Positions 1 through 9,430 of a stretch of 64,000 nt of DNA are shown here, in pieces. A program made the translations under genes and the position numbers. Every line of letters begins with the position of its first letter. The first letter of the stretch is position 1. The stretch comes from Marivirga lumbricoides (GTDB taxonomy: Bacteria > Bacteroidota > Bacteroidia > Cytophagales > Cyclobacteriaceae), in assembly GCF_014636295.1 (NCBI RefSeq), contig NZ_BMEC01000002.1, forward strand, positions 1-64,000, written 5' to 3'. The notes under the pieces are model-generated. The model was not told the DNA's origin and ran no database searches. It was given only the letters and a program-made list of their open reading frames with translations.

Positions 1-85
1 TAAGTAATCTTGCGGTTGGAAAAGCTCTTGATCTCTCATATATTGCAGTGTTAATTGTGATTAGACACTACAATTTAACAAATCA

Positions 86-127
86 AAAACCCCGAAAAAA
101 GCTTTATCTAGCTAATTTCGGGGTTTT
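86..127. terminator. Bidirectional rho-independent terminator
   Basis: A long stem (AAACCCCGAAA against TTTCGGGGTTT) has a T-rich run on both sides, so it can end transcripts from either direction. It closes the minus-strand polysaccharide genes and any plus-strand gene entering from the left edge. The 85 bases left of it hold no gene that I can support. Confidence 0.8.
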
Positions 128-197
128 GTTCTATAGATTAATACAGATAACTACCTCTCTTTTAGTGGGTTTTATTTAAAAGTGATGCCCTAATTAT

Positions 198-2150
198 TTA
201 GCTAATCTTTCTGGAAATTCTCCATTTCTCTGAACGCTCTTCTTTTAGCTGCTCATCAAGCACCTGATACCGAGATGATTGGCTAATAAATTCAGGTAGG
301 ATATTTTTCATTTGTAATATCATTCCTAACTCATTTTCATTTATTAGTAAATCATAAAGCTTATTAAGCTCTTGCAAAACCTGCTTATGATTCATTCTGT
401 GAGTTTTAGAAATCATTATTTTTTCATGGTGAGTCGGCAGAGTGGTATCTTTATTACTCAACAATTCCTCATAAAGTTTCTCTCCCTCCCGCAATCCTGA
501 AAATTGTATCTCAATGTCGGTGCCTACCTCAAAGCCTGAAAGGCGGATCATTTTCTTAGCCAGATCCACTATCTTCATAGATTTCCCCATATCAAATACG
601 AATATCTCTCCCCCAAAACCCATTACTCCAGCTTCTATCACCAATTGGCAAGCCTCAGGAATAGTCATGAAATAGCGCGTTACATCAGGATGAGTAACAG
701 TTACAGGACCTCCTTTTTCAATTTGTGCTTTAAACAATGGAATAACAGACCCATTAGAGCCTAGTACATTGCCAAATCGGGTGGTAATGAATTTAGTAAC
801 ATTCGCGCTATCATCCTCCTGATAATCATTTAAGGACTGAACATAGATTTCCGAGATACGCTTTGTGGCTCCCATTACGTTCGTAGGATTTACAGCCTTA
901 TCGGTAGAAACCATTACAAATTTATCTACCTGATGAGCTACTGAAAGATCCGCTAGGTTTTTAGTACCAAAAATATTACAAGCTACTGCTTCAAAAGGAT
1001 TAATTTCCATCAATGGCACATGCTTATAGGCAGCTGCATGATACACTATTTGAGGCTTAAATTTCTTAAAAATACTATTTAGCCTTCTTCTATTGGTAAT
1101 ATCCATTACAACTGGAATGATTTCAACACCTTCAGCTTCTTTCATATTTTGAAGCTCAATATCAATAGCATACAGAAAGGATTCCGCCTGATCAAGAATA
1201 ATTAACTGCTTTGGATATTCCTTGAGAATTTGTTTAGTAATTTCTGAACCAATTGATCCGGCAGCACCCGTAATAAGAACCACTTTATTCTTAATGCATT
1301 CACTTACTTTCGGATTGTTTAATTTAATTGAAGCCCGCCCCAAAAGATCTTCTATTTTCAATTCTTTAATCTGATTCATGCTTAGTTCACCATTCACCCA
1401 TTTATCAGGTGAAGGCACAGTTCTAACTTTAACATGCGCTTTTAAACATAAATCTACCAGATCATTTTTTCGATCAACAGAGATATTAGCAATAGCAATT
1501 ATTACTTCACTAATAGCATGTTTCTTAAGAGTTTCTTTCAAGTTGTAGCCAGCATCATAAATTGAGGTACCATTTATTACCTTCCCTACTTTCTTAAGAT
1601 CATCCTCTAAAAATCCTACCACTTTTAATCGCGCATTTGGATCGTAATCGATCACTTGCTTAGTAATGATCCCATACTGTCCTGCACCGAAAATCATTAC
1701 ATTTTTCCTATGCCTCACCGCATCGCGGTAGTAAGAGAACAAATTTTTCACCATTACGCGGTAAAAGAAGAGCATTAAAACTGCTACCGCTAAGCTGATG
1801 ATCAATACAGAAATAGGAATAACCACACTCCCATTAAAAAAGTAGTTAGTGTAACTCACAACACCACTAAGAAGTGTACCTAAAAGAGTTGTAAAGGAAA
1901 TTCTTAATCCGTCTTGCAATGACGTATACCGAATAATACCTGCATAACTTTGGGTAAGAAATATAGCTAAAAGGTGACAAATGGTATATAGAATTATACC
2001 CTCTGTGAATTTAAAAGCTAAGACTTCTGTAATATTAAAATTAAACCTAAGAAGATAAGCAAAAACTATAGATGCCAGCAAAAATGAAAGATCAATTAAT
2101 AGGATGATCCATCTCGGTAAAAAACTTATATTATTAATCTTCTTAATCAT
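198..2150 (-). CDS. PglF/WbpM/CapD-type membrane nucleotide-sugar dehydratase
   Basis: This is a 650-residue enzyme of the FlaA1/CapD family, which converts UDP-GlcNAc-type sugars to 4-keto-6-deoxy sugars for glycan or capsule synthesis. About four N-terminal membrane segments (residues 10-130) are followed by a CoA-binding-like Rossmann domain (GAGQYG near 155) and an SDR domain (TGAAGSIG near 294). The usual catalytic YxxxK is MxxxK (MGATK near 427), as known for the long membrane-bound members. It is followed by a matching aminotransferase and SDR upstream in the same transcript, which suggests synthesis of an aminated deoxy-sugar. The length and the Met variant are normal for the family. 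The exact sugar is unknown. Confidence 0.9.
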   Translation of the reverse strand: MIKKINNISFLPRWIILLIDLSFLLASIVFAYLLRFNFNITEVLAFKFTEGIILYTICHLLAIFLTQSYAGIIRYTSLQDGLRISFTTLLGTLLSGVVSYTNYFFNGSVVIPISVLIISLAVAVLMLFFYRVMVKNLFSYYRDAVRHRKNVMIFGAGQYGIITKQVIDYDPNARLKVVGFLEDDLKKVGKVINGTSIYDAGYNLKETLKKHAISEVIIAIANISVDRKNDLVDLCLKAHVKVRTVPSPDKWVNGELSMNQIKELKIEDLLGRASIKLNNPKVSECIKNKVVLITGAAGSIGSEITKQILKEYPKQLIILDQAESFLYAIDIELQNMKEAEGVEIIPVVMDITNRRRLNSIFKKFKPQIVYHAAAYKHVPLMEINPFEAVACNIFGTKNLADLSVAHQVDKFVMVSTDKAVNPTNVMGATKRISEIYVQSLNDYQEDDSANVTKFITTRFGNVLGSNGSVIPLFKAQIEKGGPVTVTHPDVTRYFMTIPEACQLVIEAGVMGFGGEIFVFDMGKSMKIVDLAKKMIRLSGFEVGTDIEIQFSGLREGEKLYEELLSNKDTTLPTHHEKIMISKTHRMNHKQVLQELNKLYDLLINENELGMILQMKNILPEFISQSSRYQVLDEQLKEERSEKWRISRKIS

Positions 2151-2181
2151 TATTATACAAATATACTGTATTTGTTAAATA

Positions 2182-3300
2182 TTATATAATTTTTATTATT
2201 TTTTCAACAACACTTTCCTTTTGTCTATCTGATAAAGAAGAGCCTGATGGCAAACATAAACCTTGCTTAAAAAGCTTCTCGGAAACTCCATTCACATAAG
2301 CTTTACAATCTTTAAATACTGGTTGCAGATGCATTGGTTTCCATAAAGGTCGTGTCTCAATATTCGATTGCTCGAGCTTTTGTCTCATCGTCTCATTATC
2401 AAATGAAAATTGCTCATTCAGCAAAACACAAGTAAGCCATCTATTAGAAAAAGTCCCTTTCCCTTCTTCTAAAAATGTAAAGCCATGATGCTCCAGCTTT
2501 TCCTTATAAAAAGAATAGTTAGCTCTTCTTTTATCAATCCATTGATTAAGAACCTGCATCTGCCCTCTTCCAATACCTGCTGAAATATTGCTCATCCTAT
2601 AATTATAACCAATTTCAGAATGCTGATAATAAGGTGCAGGATCCCTGGCCTGTGTGGCTAAATAACGTGCCTTCTCAATCCAGGTTTTGTTTTCTGACAT
2701 TAATGCGCCACCACCTGAAGTAGTTATTATTTTATTACCATTGAAAGAAAACACACCAAAGTCACCAAAGCTACCTGCCATCTTACCATTTACAGAGGCC
2801 CCCAGCGCTTCAGCTGCATCTTCTACCAATGGTATCTCATACTTTTTACAAATAGCAGCTACTTCTTCAATTTTTCCGGGCATTCCATATAAATGAACAA
2901 ATACTACTGCTTTTGGCTTTTTCCCTTTCTCTATATAATCTTTAATAGCTAGCTCTAATAATTCAGGATCCATGTTCCATGTTTCCTCTTCGCTGTCAAC
3001 TAACACGGGAATAGCCCCTTGATAAGCTATTGGATTAACTGTTGCAGAAAAAGTAAAGCTTGAAGCCAGTACTATATCGTCCTTCTTTATGCCTAGTATA
3101 ATAAGTGCCAGATGGATTGCGGCAGTACCTGAACTTAAGGCTGCAGCATGTGAAACCTTCGAGTAAGCTACCAGATCCTGCTCCATACCGTTTACATTGG
3201 GCCCCAATGGTGCAATCCAGTTTTCATCAAATGCCCTTTGTATAAAATTGATCTCCTGCCCGCCCATGTGAGGAGCGGATAAATAAATACGTTCTTCCAT
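2182..3300 (-). CDS. DegT/DnrJ/EryC1/StrS-family sugar aminotransferase
   Basis: The 372-residue protein is a PLP-dependent sugar aminotransferase. It contains SSGTAAIHLAL for phosphate binding, the EDAAEALGA segment, and the PLP lysine at residue 190 in FSFNGNK followed by a glycine-rich TTSGGGAL turn. The family transfers an amino group to a 4-keto (or 3-keto) nucleotide sugar, the product type made by the dehydratase encoded 31 bp downstream. The SDR gene ends one base before this start codon. This looks like a PglE-type partner of a PglF-type enzyme. The acetyltransferase expected in a full Pgl or bacillosamine pathway is not in the window. Confidence 0.9.
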   Translation of the reverse strand: MEERIYLSAPHMGGQEINFIQRAFDENWIAPLGPNVNGMEQDLVAYSKVSHAAALSSGTAAIHLALIILGIKKDDIVLASSFTFSATVNPIAYQGAIPVLVDSEEETWNMDPELLELAIKDYIEKGKKPKAVVFVHLYGMPGKIEEVAAICKKYEIPLVEDAAEALGASVNGKMAGSFGDFGVFSFNGNKIITTSGGGALMSENKTWIEKARYLATQARDPAPYYQHSEIGYNYRMSNISAGIGRGQMQVLNQWIDKRRANYSFYKEKLEHHGFTFLEEGKGTFSNRWLTCVLLNEQFSFDNETMRQKLEQSNIETRPLWKPMHLQPVFKDCKAYVNGVSEKLFKQGLCLPSGSSLSDRQKESVVEKIIKII

Positions 3301-4005
3301 TTATATATCCCCTAATTGAGGCCTTAAAACTATTTCTTCAACCACCGTTCTGTCTGACATCTGAAAAGCTGACCATACAGCTTCAGCAACATCCTCGCTC
3401 TTCATAAACCTTTCTTCCGGCAAATCTACGCCTTCCCAACTTGCTGTAAGGGTTGCCCCTGGTAAAACAGCAGTAACCTTAATACCTTTATCTTTTAATT
3501 CTTCTCTTAAACATTTTGTAAATCCTTGCATGGCATACTTAGTAATGCTGTAAGAACCCCCACTTGCATATGCAGTGATTCCTGCAATACTACTCATCGA
3601 AAATATATGCCCCTTTTTATTCTTTATCATATTAGGTATCAAACTTCTCGTTAAATAATACGCAGAAAAGAGGTTAGTATTCATCATCAACTCAAGATTA
3701 CCTTCTTCCTCATCTGTAATACTACCTGGAATAAACACACCTGTGTTATTAATTAAAACAGTAACATTATCAGTTAATTCAGATACATATTCGGAAAAAG
3801 ACTGCACTTCGGATTTAAGTGAAAGGTCTGCCACCTTAAAGTACATCTCACTTTTATAGTTATCTTCAATAGTAGCTTTTAAATTGATCAAATCTTTTTC
3901 ATTTCTTGCACAGGTTATTACTGCATATCCTGCCTTTGCAAAACGATGGACCAGTGCTTTACCAATGCCCTTTGTGCCACCTGTTATCACTACAAACCCC
4001 TTCAT
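3301..4005 (-). CDS. Short-chain dehydrogenase/reductase
   Basis: The 234-residue protein is a classical SDR. It shows TGGTKGIG for NAD(P) binding near residue 8, a LINNTG segment (usually NNAG), a catalytic Ser in SMSSIAG, and YSITK as the YxxxK active site near residue 155. It sits at the head of the minus-strand trio with the DegT aminotransferase and dehydratase, so a role in modifying a sugar or sugar-linked intermediate is plausible. SDR substrates cannot be read from sequence, so a general oxidoreductase is the safe call. Confidence 0.85.
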   Translation of the reverse strand: MKGFVVITGGTKGIGKALVHRFAKAGYAVITCARNEKDLINLKATIEDNYKSEMYFKVADLSLKSEVQSFSEYVSELTDNVTVLINNTGVFIPGSITDEEEGNLELMMNTNLFSAYYLTRSLIPNMIKNKKGHIFSMSSIAGITAYASGGSYSITKYAMQGFTKCLREELKDKGIKVTAVLPGATLTASWEGVDLPEERFMKSEDVAEAVWSAFQMSDRTVVEEIVLRPQLGDI

Positions 4006-4478
4006 TTCAGTAAATATTTTATCTATCGATTAATTAGTATAATTTTGATTATTAATCCTGTGGCGAAACTAATGATAATTATTCAAGTTAAACAACCTTA
4101 TAAATTAAGAAAGAGTTAAATCGAAAGCGCAACTCCTATTATAAAGTACATTGTGAAAATTTATTTACCAACATTTTCAATTTACCTTGCTGATTATTAT
4201 AAATTCAATCAATTTTAGAACTGATTATGGCAACAGGATCGCAAAGTTAATCAAACATCTGATTCTTTTGCTTTAAATGAAATTGATATGTTTAATGAAG
4301 CACATGAAAGAATAGCTTCGTAAATTGATAAGAAACGTTTCAAAATTCGTCTTTTGGTTAGGAGGAGATTTACCACTACTCCACAAATAGGAATAAATTA
4401 AAAGAAATAAAAAAGTTACAGGTATGGCTAAAAAAAGCTTATTTGTTCAACTCAATAGTAAAATTTAGATAATAGTAA
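4006..4478. other. AT-rich intergenic region, no recognisable gene
   Basis: These 473 bases lie between divergent genes and must hold the promoters of the SDR operon and of the MlaE-like gene. Short broken reading stretches occur around 4225-4360 and 4424-4470, but none is recognisable. No hairpin or repeat stands out. Confidence 0.5.
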
Positions 4479-5210
4479 ATGAAATCATTCGGATCGTATC
4501 TTATATTTTTAGGGACCATGTTTGTAAGGAGAGAAAATTTCTCTTCATACTTCAAACTAGTCATCAGTGAATGTCACAGCATCGGGTGGAACTCATTGAT
4601 AATAGTAGCAATAACATCTACTTTTATGGGGGCTGTAACAACAGTACAAACAGCCTATAATTTAGTAAGCCCTTTAATCCAAAATTATGTAGTGGCCCAG
4701 GTTACCAGGGAAATGGTAATTCTCGAACTAGCTCCTACCATAACAGCTATTGTAATTGCCGGCAAGGTGGGGTCTAGCATGGCAAGTGGATTAGGCACTA
4801 TGAGAATATCCGAACAAATTGACGCATTAGAGGTGATGGGAATCAACTCTATCTCCTATCTGGTATTGCCGAAAATTATAGCGGCTATGCTTATGTATCC
4901 GCTTCTTGTAATATTAGCAGGATTCCTCTCTCTTTACGGAGGTTACTTAGCAGGTACTATAACCGGCATTATCACTGAAACTGAATACGTATATGGTATC
5001 AGAGTTGGCTTTAATCCTTTCACGGTTTCTTTCGCTTTGATTAAAGCCGTGGTTTTTGCTTTCTTAATTTCTTCCATTTCAGCTTACCAAGGGTATTATA
5101 CTACTGGTGGAGCATTAGAGGTAGGGGTTTCCAGTACCAGCGCAGTAACAAAAAGTGTTATTGCAGTTCTTTTAGCTGATTACTTATTAGCAGAATTATT
5201 ATTAAATTAA
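4479..5210 (+). CDS. MlaE-family ABC transporter permease
   Basis: The 243-residue membrane protein belongs to the MlaE/YrbE permease family, which moves phospholipids or other lipids between inner and outer membrane. It has an N-terminal amphipathic stretch and about five membrane helices. It carries the family signature around residues 85-120 (VTREMVILELAPTITAIVIA, then GKVGSSMASGLGTMRISEQI). The ATPase gene starts 5 bp after its stop, so the two form one operon. In most genomes an MCE (MlaD-type) substrate-binding gene follows, but here the next genes run in the opposite direction and are unrelated. Confidence 0.92.
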   Translation: MKSFGSYLIFLGTMFVRRENFSSYFKLVISECHSIGWNSLIIVAITSTFMGAVTTVQTAYNLVSPLIQNYVVAQVTREMVILELAPTITAIVIAGKVGSSMASGLGTMRISEQIDALEVMGINSISYLVLPKIIAAMLMYPLLVILAGFLSLYGGYLAGTITGIITETEYVYGIRVGFNPFTVSFALIKAVVFAFLISSISAYQGYYTTGGALEVGVSSTSAVTKSVIAVLLADYLLAELLLN

Positions 5211-5214
5211 GTAT

Positions 5215-5967
5215 ATGATTGAGGTTAAGAATATATCCAAAACTTTCAACGGAACACAGGTTTTACACAATATATCAGGGAAATTTGAAAGAGGGAAAAC
5301 CAACCTGATTATAGGAAGCAGTGGTACAGGAAAAAGTGTATTACTTAAATGTATAGTAGGTTTAATTATTCCTGAAGAAGGTAAAGTACTATATGATGGA
5401 AGAAAATTTCTTGAAGCCGATAAAGAAGAAAAAGCACAAATGAGAAGAGAAATCGGCATGCTATTCCAGGGAAATGCCCTTTTTGATTCCAAAAACATAG
5501 AACAAAATGTGATGTTTCCGCTTGACCTGCTAACAGATATGAGTAAGAGTGAGAAAGCAGACAGGGTAAATAATGTGCTGGAGCGGGTAGGTTTGGAAAA
5601 TGTAAATAAGAAAATGCCCTCTGAAATAAGTGGGGGTATGAAAAAGCGTGTAGGCCTTGCAAGAGCCATCGTTAATGAAATTAACTATTTATTTTGTGAC
5701 GAACCGAATTCAGGTCTTGACCCCCGCTCTTCACTGTTAATTGATGAACTCATTCAGGAGATTACGCATGAATTAAATGTGACCACTATAGTTGTTACAC
5801 ATGACATGAATTCAGTAATGGGTATTGGCGAGTATATCATGTACCTTGCCAATGGAAGAAATGTTTGGGAAGGAAATTCTGACACGATAATTTCAGCTGA
5901 TCAAGAGGATTTGCAAGACTTCATATTTGCAAGTAAGTTCATGAAGAAATTAAAGAAAACCTTGTAA
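5215..5967 (+). CDS. MlaF-type ABC transporter ATP-binding protein
   Basis: This 250-residue ABC ATPase has a Walker A motif GSSGTGKS near residue 34, a Q-loop in GMLFQGNALFD, the signature SGGMKKRVGLARA near 140, and a Walker B LFCDEPNSGLDP. The PNSGLDP form is typical of MlaF-like subunits. With the upstream permease it would energise lipid transport across the envelope. It ends 28 bp from the stop of the convergent outer-membrane gene, with no clear hairpin in between. The family call is firm; direction and lipid are not readable from sequence. Confidence 0.92.
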   Translation: MIEVKNISKTFNGTQVLHNISGKFERGKTNLIIGSSGTGKSVLLKCIVGLIIPEEGKVLYDGRKFLEADKEEKAQMRREIGMLFQGNALFDSKNIEQNVMFPLDLLTDMSKSEKADRVNNVLERVGLENVNKKMPSEISGGMKKRVGLARAIVNEINYLFCDEPNSGLDPRSSLLIDELIQEITHELNVTTIVVTHDMNSVMGIGEYIMYLANGRNVWEGNSDTIISADQEDLQDFIFASKFMKKLKKTL

Positions 5968-5994
5968 TATGTATTTCGCCTAAGCTATTCTTTA

Positions 5995-8900
5995 TCAGAA
6001 AAGAGCAGAGAGTTGTACTGAACCATTGTGTATTACAGAGGTCTCTGTAGATTTTCTACCCCCATATTGTAAAACCATGTGAAGGTCACCTACTATTTTC
6101 TGACGCAGTGAAACATTCCAGATATAATTTCTCCCTGCGCGCAAGCCTTCAAACATCTCATACGCTAATGGACTATAATTATCTGCCAAATTGGATTTCA
6201 CCTGCACCAGACCAATTTTGCTTTCGAAAATCCCCCCACTACTTTGTATGAATTTATTTGACATACTCAGCTGATCCACAGTCACATTTCCACCTTTCAC
6301 TTCATCAGGACTATCCTTTGAATGGTTTTCATAACTTAATATAGTACGCCAATTCTTTGAGCCCTGCCAGTGTAATTGAGGGTTTATCAGCTGAGAAGAA
6401 TAAGAAAAGTCACGTTCCGCAACTACTTCAGAATAAGACTTATTGTACCCACTTCTATATGTGGCCATGATATCCCAAGCACTTAAAGCATTCCAACTAC
6501 CACTTACCTGATAGGCTTTGATTTGATTACCTTCAAAACCACTCATTAACAATTGTTTCCTTTCTGAATCTGTAATTCCAAAATCAAGGGAAGCTTTACC
6601 TCCCCTATTATAGAAAATATTCCATTTTAAAAACTGCTTACCGGACAACACATCCTTGGTGCCAGTATTAGACATAAAAGGTGACATTCTCTTTTCCCAA
6701 CTATCATAGAGGTTCTTAGTTTCTAAATTTGCCTGAAATTGGGAAGAAAATCTACCCGCATATCTTAATAAGCCTGAAGACTTCTTCCAGCTATTTGGCG
6801 TTCTTAAGTTAAGCTGGTACCGAGCCGTATTAACATAGGCAGTCTGGTAATCATCACCCATGGTGAGGATTTTAATGAAATTGCGATCACCATATTCCGT
6901 CTGATCTTCAAAAAATTCATTGAGCTCTTGTTCACCATTCCCATTCAAATCGGACCATGAATGAGTACCCATTCTTCGTGCTACTTCTCTAAAAAAGTAA
7001 TTTCTTTCAAGCACTCTGCCTGTTCCCGTTTGATAGTACAATGATTGCACAATATTTCCATTCCACAATTCAGCAGACCATTGAACAGCTCCCTGATACA
7101 AATCCTGTGCATCTGAAGACTCATGGGCTGCTTGAATATTACGTCTTAGCAAAGTTACGGTAAAACCATTATTGTATCCATAATTCAATCCAGAGGTAAC
7201 CTGTGTGGTTTGTGATTTCTCCAGAAGTTGAAACTCGTGATCAAAAACCTGGTAATTTGATCGAAAATCATGGGAAATTTTAAAATTCCAGTGGGAAGAA
7301 TCCTGCTTTTGAAGATAGATTTGATGTGTATTAAAATTCATAAAGCTGCTAATTATTGAATCTTGCTGAAAAGCTGAATGTTTCTCCGATTGAAATCTAT
7401 AACCAGGATTTATTTTCCATCGGTTGTAGGACAAATCCATCAATGCCTTAAGCCATTGGGTATCATTTAATTCTCCTGAACTCTGCATAAAAAATAAGTC
7501 AGAATTAAGCTTCCAATTACCCATGTATTGATATTGAAAATTTTGTTGATGACCTTGACCAAAGTTTTCCTTTTCCCTCCAATAACTTTGATAGGTAAGG
7601 TGCTGGCTCTTATTGGAAATTTTCCCTCCAAATCCAACCAGATGTTCTCTTCCTGCAATATAATTTCCAGTTTGTTCTACCCCCCAGTTTCTGTTAAAAT
7701 CAACTGATCGGAAAATTTGAACAGGCAAAAAAGCAGAATCAAGATATTCATAGCTTAGCTGATATTGATAAAGGAAATCCTTACCTGAAAATAGTTTGCG
7801 GGGATTACTTTTGTAAGCCAATGAAAAAGCTTTTCCAACATTTTTAGACGCTTGGGGGTTAAATCTATTGTTAGTTTTTTCAGATGAAGCAAAATCGAAT
7901 GAGATTAGATCATTATTTTTTAGCTTATAGTCAGCACCTAATGCTAAAACTCTTTGCTTTCTAGGAAGAGCTACCTGCTTTAGTGGCTCATAATTACCTT
8001 GAGGAATGTCATTTATAGGTGCTACCCACTCATAAACTACTGCATTTTGCTCACTGGAAGCAATAATATAGTTCCCTTTATTATCTCCCACCAGTGAGAA
8101 ATTAACCTGATAAAGAGCAGAATCTCGGTGAGATGAGTAGTAATAAACATCATATTCGTTTCCCTCTTCAATCACCTTTTTCTTACCATAGAGTATTTTT
8201 CCTTCCTGATACCCTATACTATCTACAGCCGGAATTCGGCCCACATTTGCATTTGCATCTAAGTTAGATATTGCCTGCATATCATCAAAAGAGAGGTCAT
8301 AAAGAGCTCTATTCGGTTGATCGGCCTCCTGAAACACCGAAGCTCTAATAGAAAGCCTATCAAAGCTTTGTTGGTGATTAAAAGCTGTCACATTTCTTGA
8401 ATATTGCTGGTCGGAGTATTCAAATTCGATTTGAATTCTACTGAATTTGTTGATGTAAATTGAAGCATTAAAAGTAATCTCAGCAGCATTATAATCAATC
8501 ACATAGTCATTCTCTATCCCTCTCTGCAACAACTGACCATCCAGGTATACCCGTTCTGATCCCGCTAAAAGAAAAATAAATGGTTCATTTTGAGGACCTT
8601 TTATCCTGTATGGTCCCAGTACCCCTTCTATTGGCTGCAGTAATTGCATGCCAGCTTTACTTCTGGAAAATGAGCTAACAAGTTCTGTATTAGATATAGC
8701 TGAATCAAAAGATAGTTTAGGTGTAGAAATACCTACCCCCTGAACTTGTCTGTTATAACGCAGAAAATGAGCCTGAGGAGCCGATTGAATGATTATATCA
8801 CCGCCTTGAAGTGACCAGTTTTTGTGCTTCAACTGAACATTTACCCTATCAAAATCTTGTAACCTCTGTGTATTTCCCTCTGGTTCAAAAGGCATTTGTT

Positions 8901-9429
8901 GATCAGTTAATCTGGCCTGCAACATCAGATCATCAGAAATTTTACCTGAAATACTCAGATCCATTACCGAATGCATAAAAACGGATTGACGCTGACCGGC
9001 AGAAACACTTCTTAAAAAAGCCCCTTCTATGTTTAAAGCGGAAAGCCCCAACACTTCTTGGGTGCTTTTGGTGTGATTATTTTTTTGTAGTTTCTCTTTA
9101 AATAAAACTGTGCTGTCATACAATGAAATTGAAAGAGGAGCTTTTACTACCGTTGATTTTTTCAACACGTAATTAAAGCAAACTTTATAAGTGCTCTGGG
9201 GTGTAGCTGCCTTAATATTGAGTAAGTGAGAAGTTTTATCATATTGAAAAGGTACTGAGTCATTGTTATCTGCCTGTACACTAATAGATGAGGGAAGGAC
9301 AATTACTGAATCAGGCAAAAGTATAGCTGTCTGCTCTGTATGAAAGCAAAAATTCTGGGCTTTTGTAGAAAAAGCAACTACTGAAAGTCCAATTAAGAAA
9401 AATACTATTTTAAATGTTTTCTTTGTCAA
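5995..9429 (-). CDS. Large outer-membrane beta-barrel protein, function unknown
   Basis: The 1144-residue protein starts with a signal peptide (about residues 1-24, ending SVVAFSTKAQ). It has many alternating aromatic/polar strands and ends in Phe (VQLSALF), as outer-membrane barrels do. It resembles the large conserved unknown proteins of Bacteroidota. An EF-hand-like loop (DLNGNGEQELNE) lies in the C-terminal half. Its start codon lies one base after the stop of the upstream sensor kinase, so the two are co-transcribed and may work together. No enzymatic motif, TonB box or plug domain was seen. Confidence 0.75.
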   Translation of the reverse strand: MTKKTFKIVFFLIGLSVVAFSTKAQNFCFHTEQTAILLPDSVIVLPSSISVQADNNDSVPFQYDKTSHLLNIKAATPQSTYKVCFNYVLKKSTVVKAPLSISLYDSTVLFKEKLQKNNHTKSTQEVLGLSALNIEGAFLRSVSAGQRQSVFMHSVMDLSISGKISDDLMLQARLTDQQMPFEPEGNTQRLQDFDRVNVQLKHKNWSLQGGDIIIQSAPQAHFLRYNRQVQGVGISTPKLSFDSAISNTELVSSFSRSKAGMQLLQPIEGVLGPYRIKGPQNEPFIFLLAGSERVYLDGQLLQRGIENDYVIDYNAAEITFNASIYINKFSRIQIEFEYSDQQYSRNVTAFNHQQSFDRLSIRASVFQEADQPNRALYDLSFDDMQAISNLDANANVGRIPAVDSIGYQEGKILYGKKKVIEEGNEYDVYYYSSHRDSALYQVNFSLVGDNKGNYIIASSEQNAVVYEWVAPINDIPQGNYEPLKQVALPRKQRVLALGADYKLKNNDLISFDFASSEKTNNRFNPQASKNVGKAFSLAYKSNPRKLFSGKDFLYQYQLSYEYLDSAFLPVQIFRSVDFNRNWGVEQTGNYIAGREHLVGFGGKISNKSQHLTYQSYWREKENFGQGHQQNFQYQYMGNWKLNSDLFFMQSSGELNDTQWLKALMDLSYNRWKINPGYRFQSEKHSAFQQDSIISSFMNFNTHQIYLQKQDSSHWNFKISHDFRSNYQVFDHEFQLLEKSQTTQVTSGLNYGYNNGFTVTLLRRNIQAAHESSDAQDLYQGAVQWSAELWNGNIVQSLYYQTGTGRVLERNYFFREVARRMGTHSWSDLNGNGEQELNEFFEDQTEYGDRNFIKILTMGDDYQTAYVNTARYQLNLRTPNSWKKSSGLLRYAGRFSSQFQANLETKNLYDSWEKRMSPFMSNTGTKDVLSGKQFLKWNIFYNRGGKASLDFGITDSERKQLLMSGFEGNQIKAYQVSGSWNALSAWDIMATYRSGYNKSYSEVVAERDFSYSSQLINPQLHWQGSKNWRTILSYENHSKDSPDEVKGGNVTVDQLSMSNKFIQSSGGIFESKIGLVQVKSNLADNYSPLAYEMFEGLRAGRNYIWNVSLRQKIVGDLHMVLQYGGRKSTETSVIHNGSVQLSALF

Positions 9430-9430
9430 C

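Noticed and set aside
3-179. Open plus-strand frame at the left edge of the window
   Set aside because: It runs straight through the strong terminator at 86-127 and has no recognisable motif, so it is not a supported gene end.
5202-5669. 155-residue minus-strand frame opposite the MlaF-type ATPase gene
   Set aside because: The plus strand carries all ABC ATPase motifs; the opposite frame has none.
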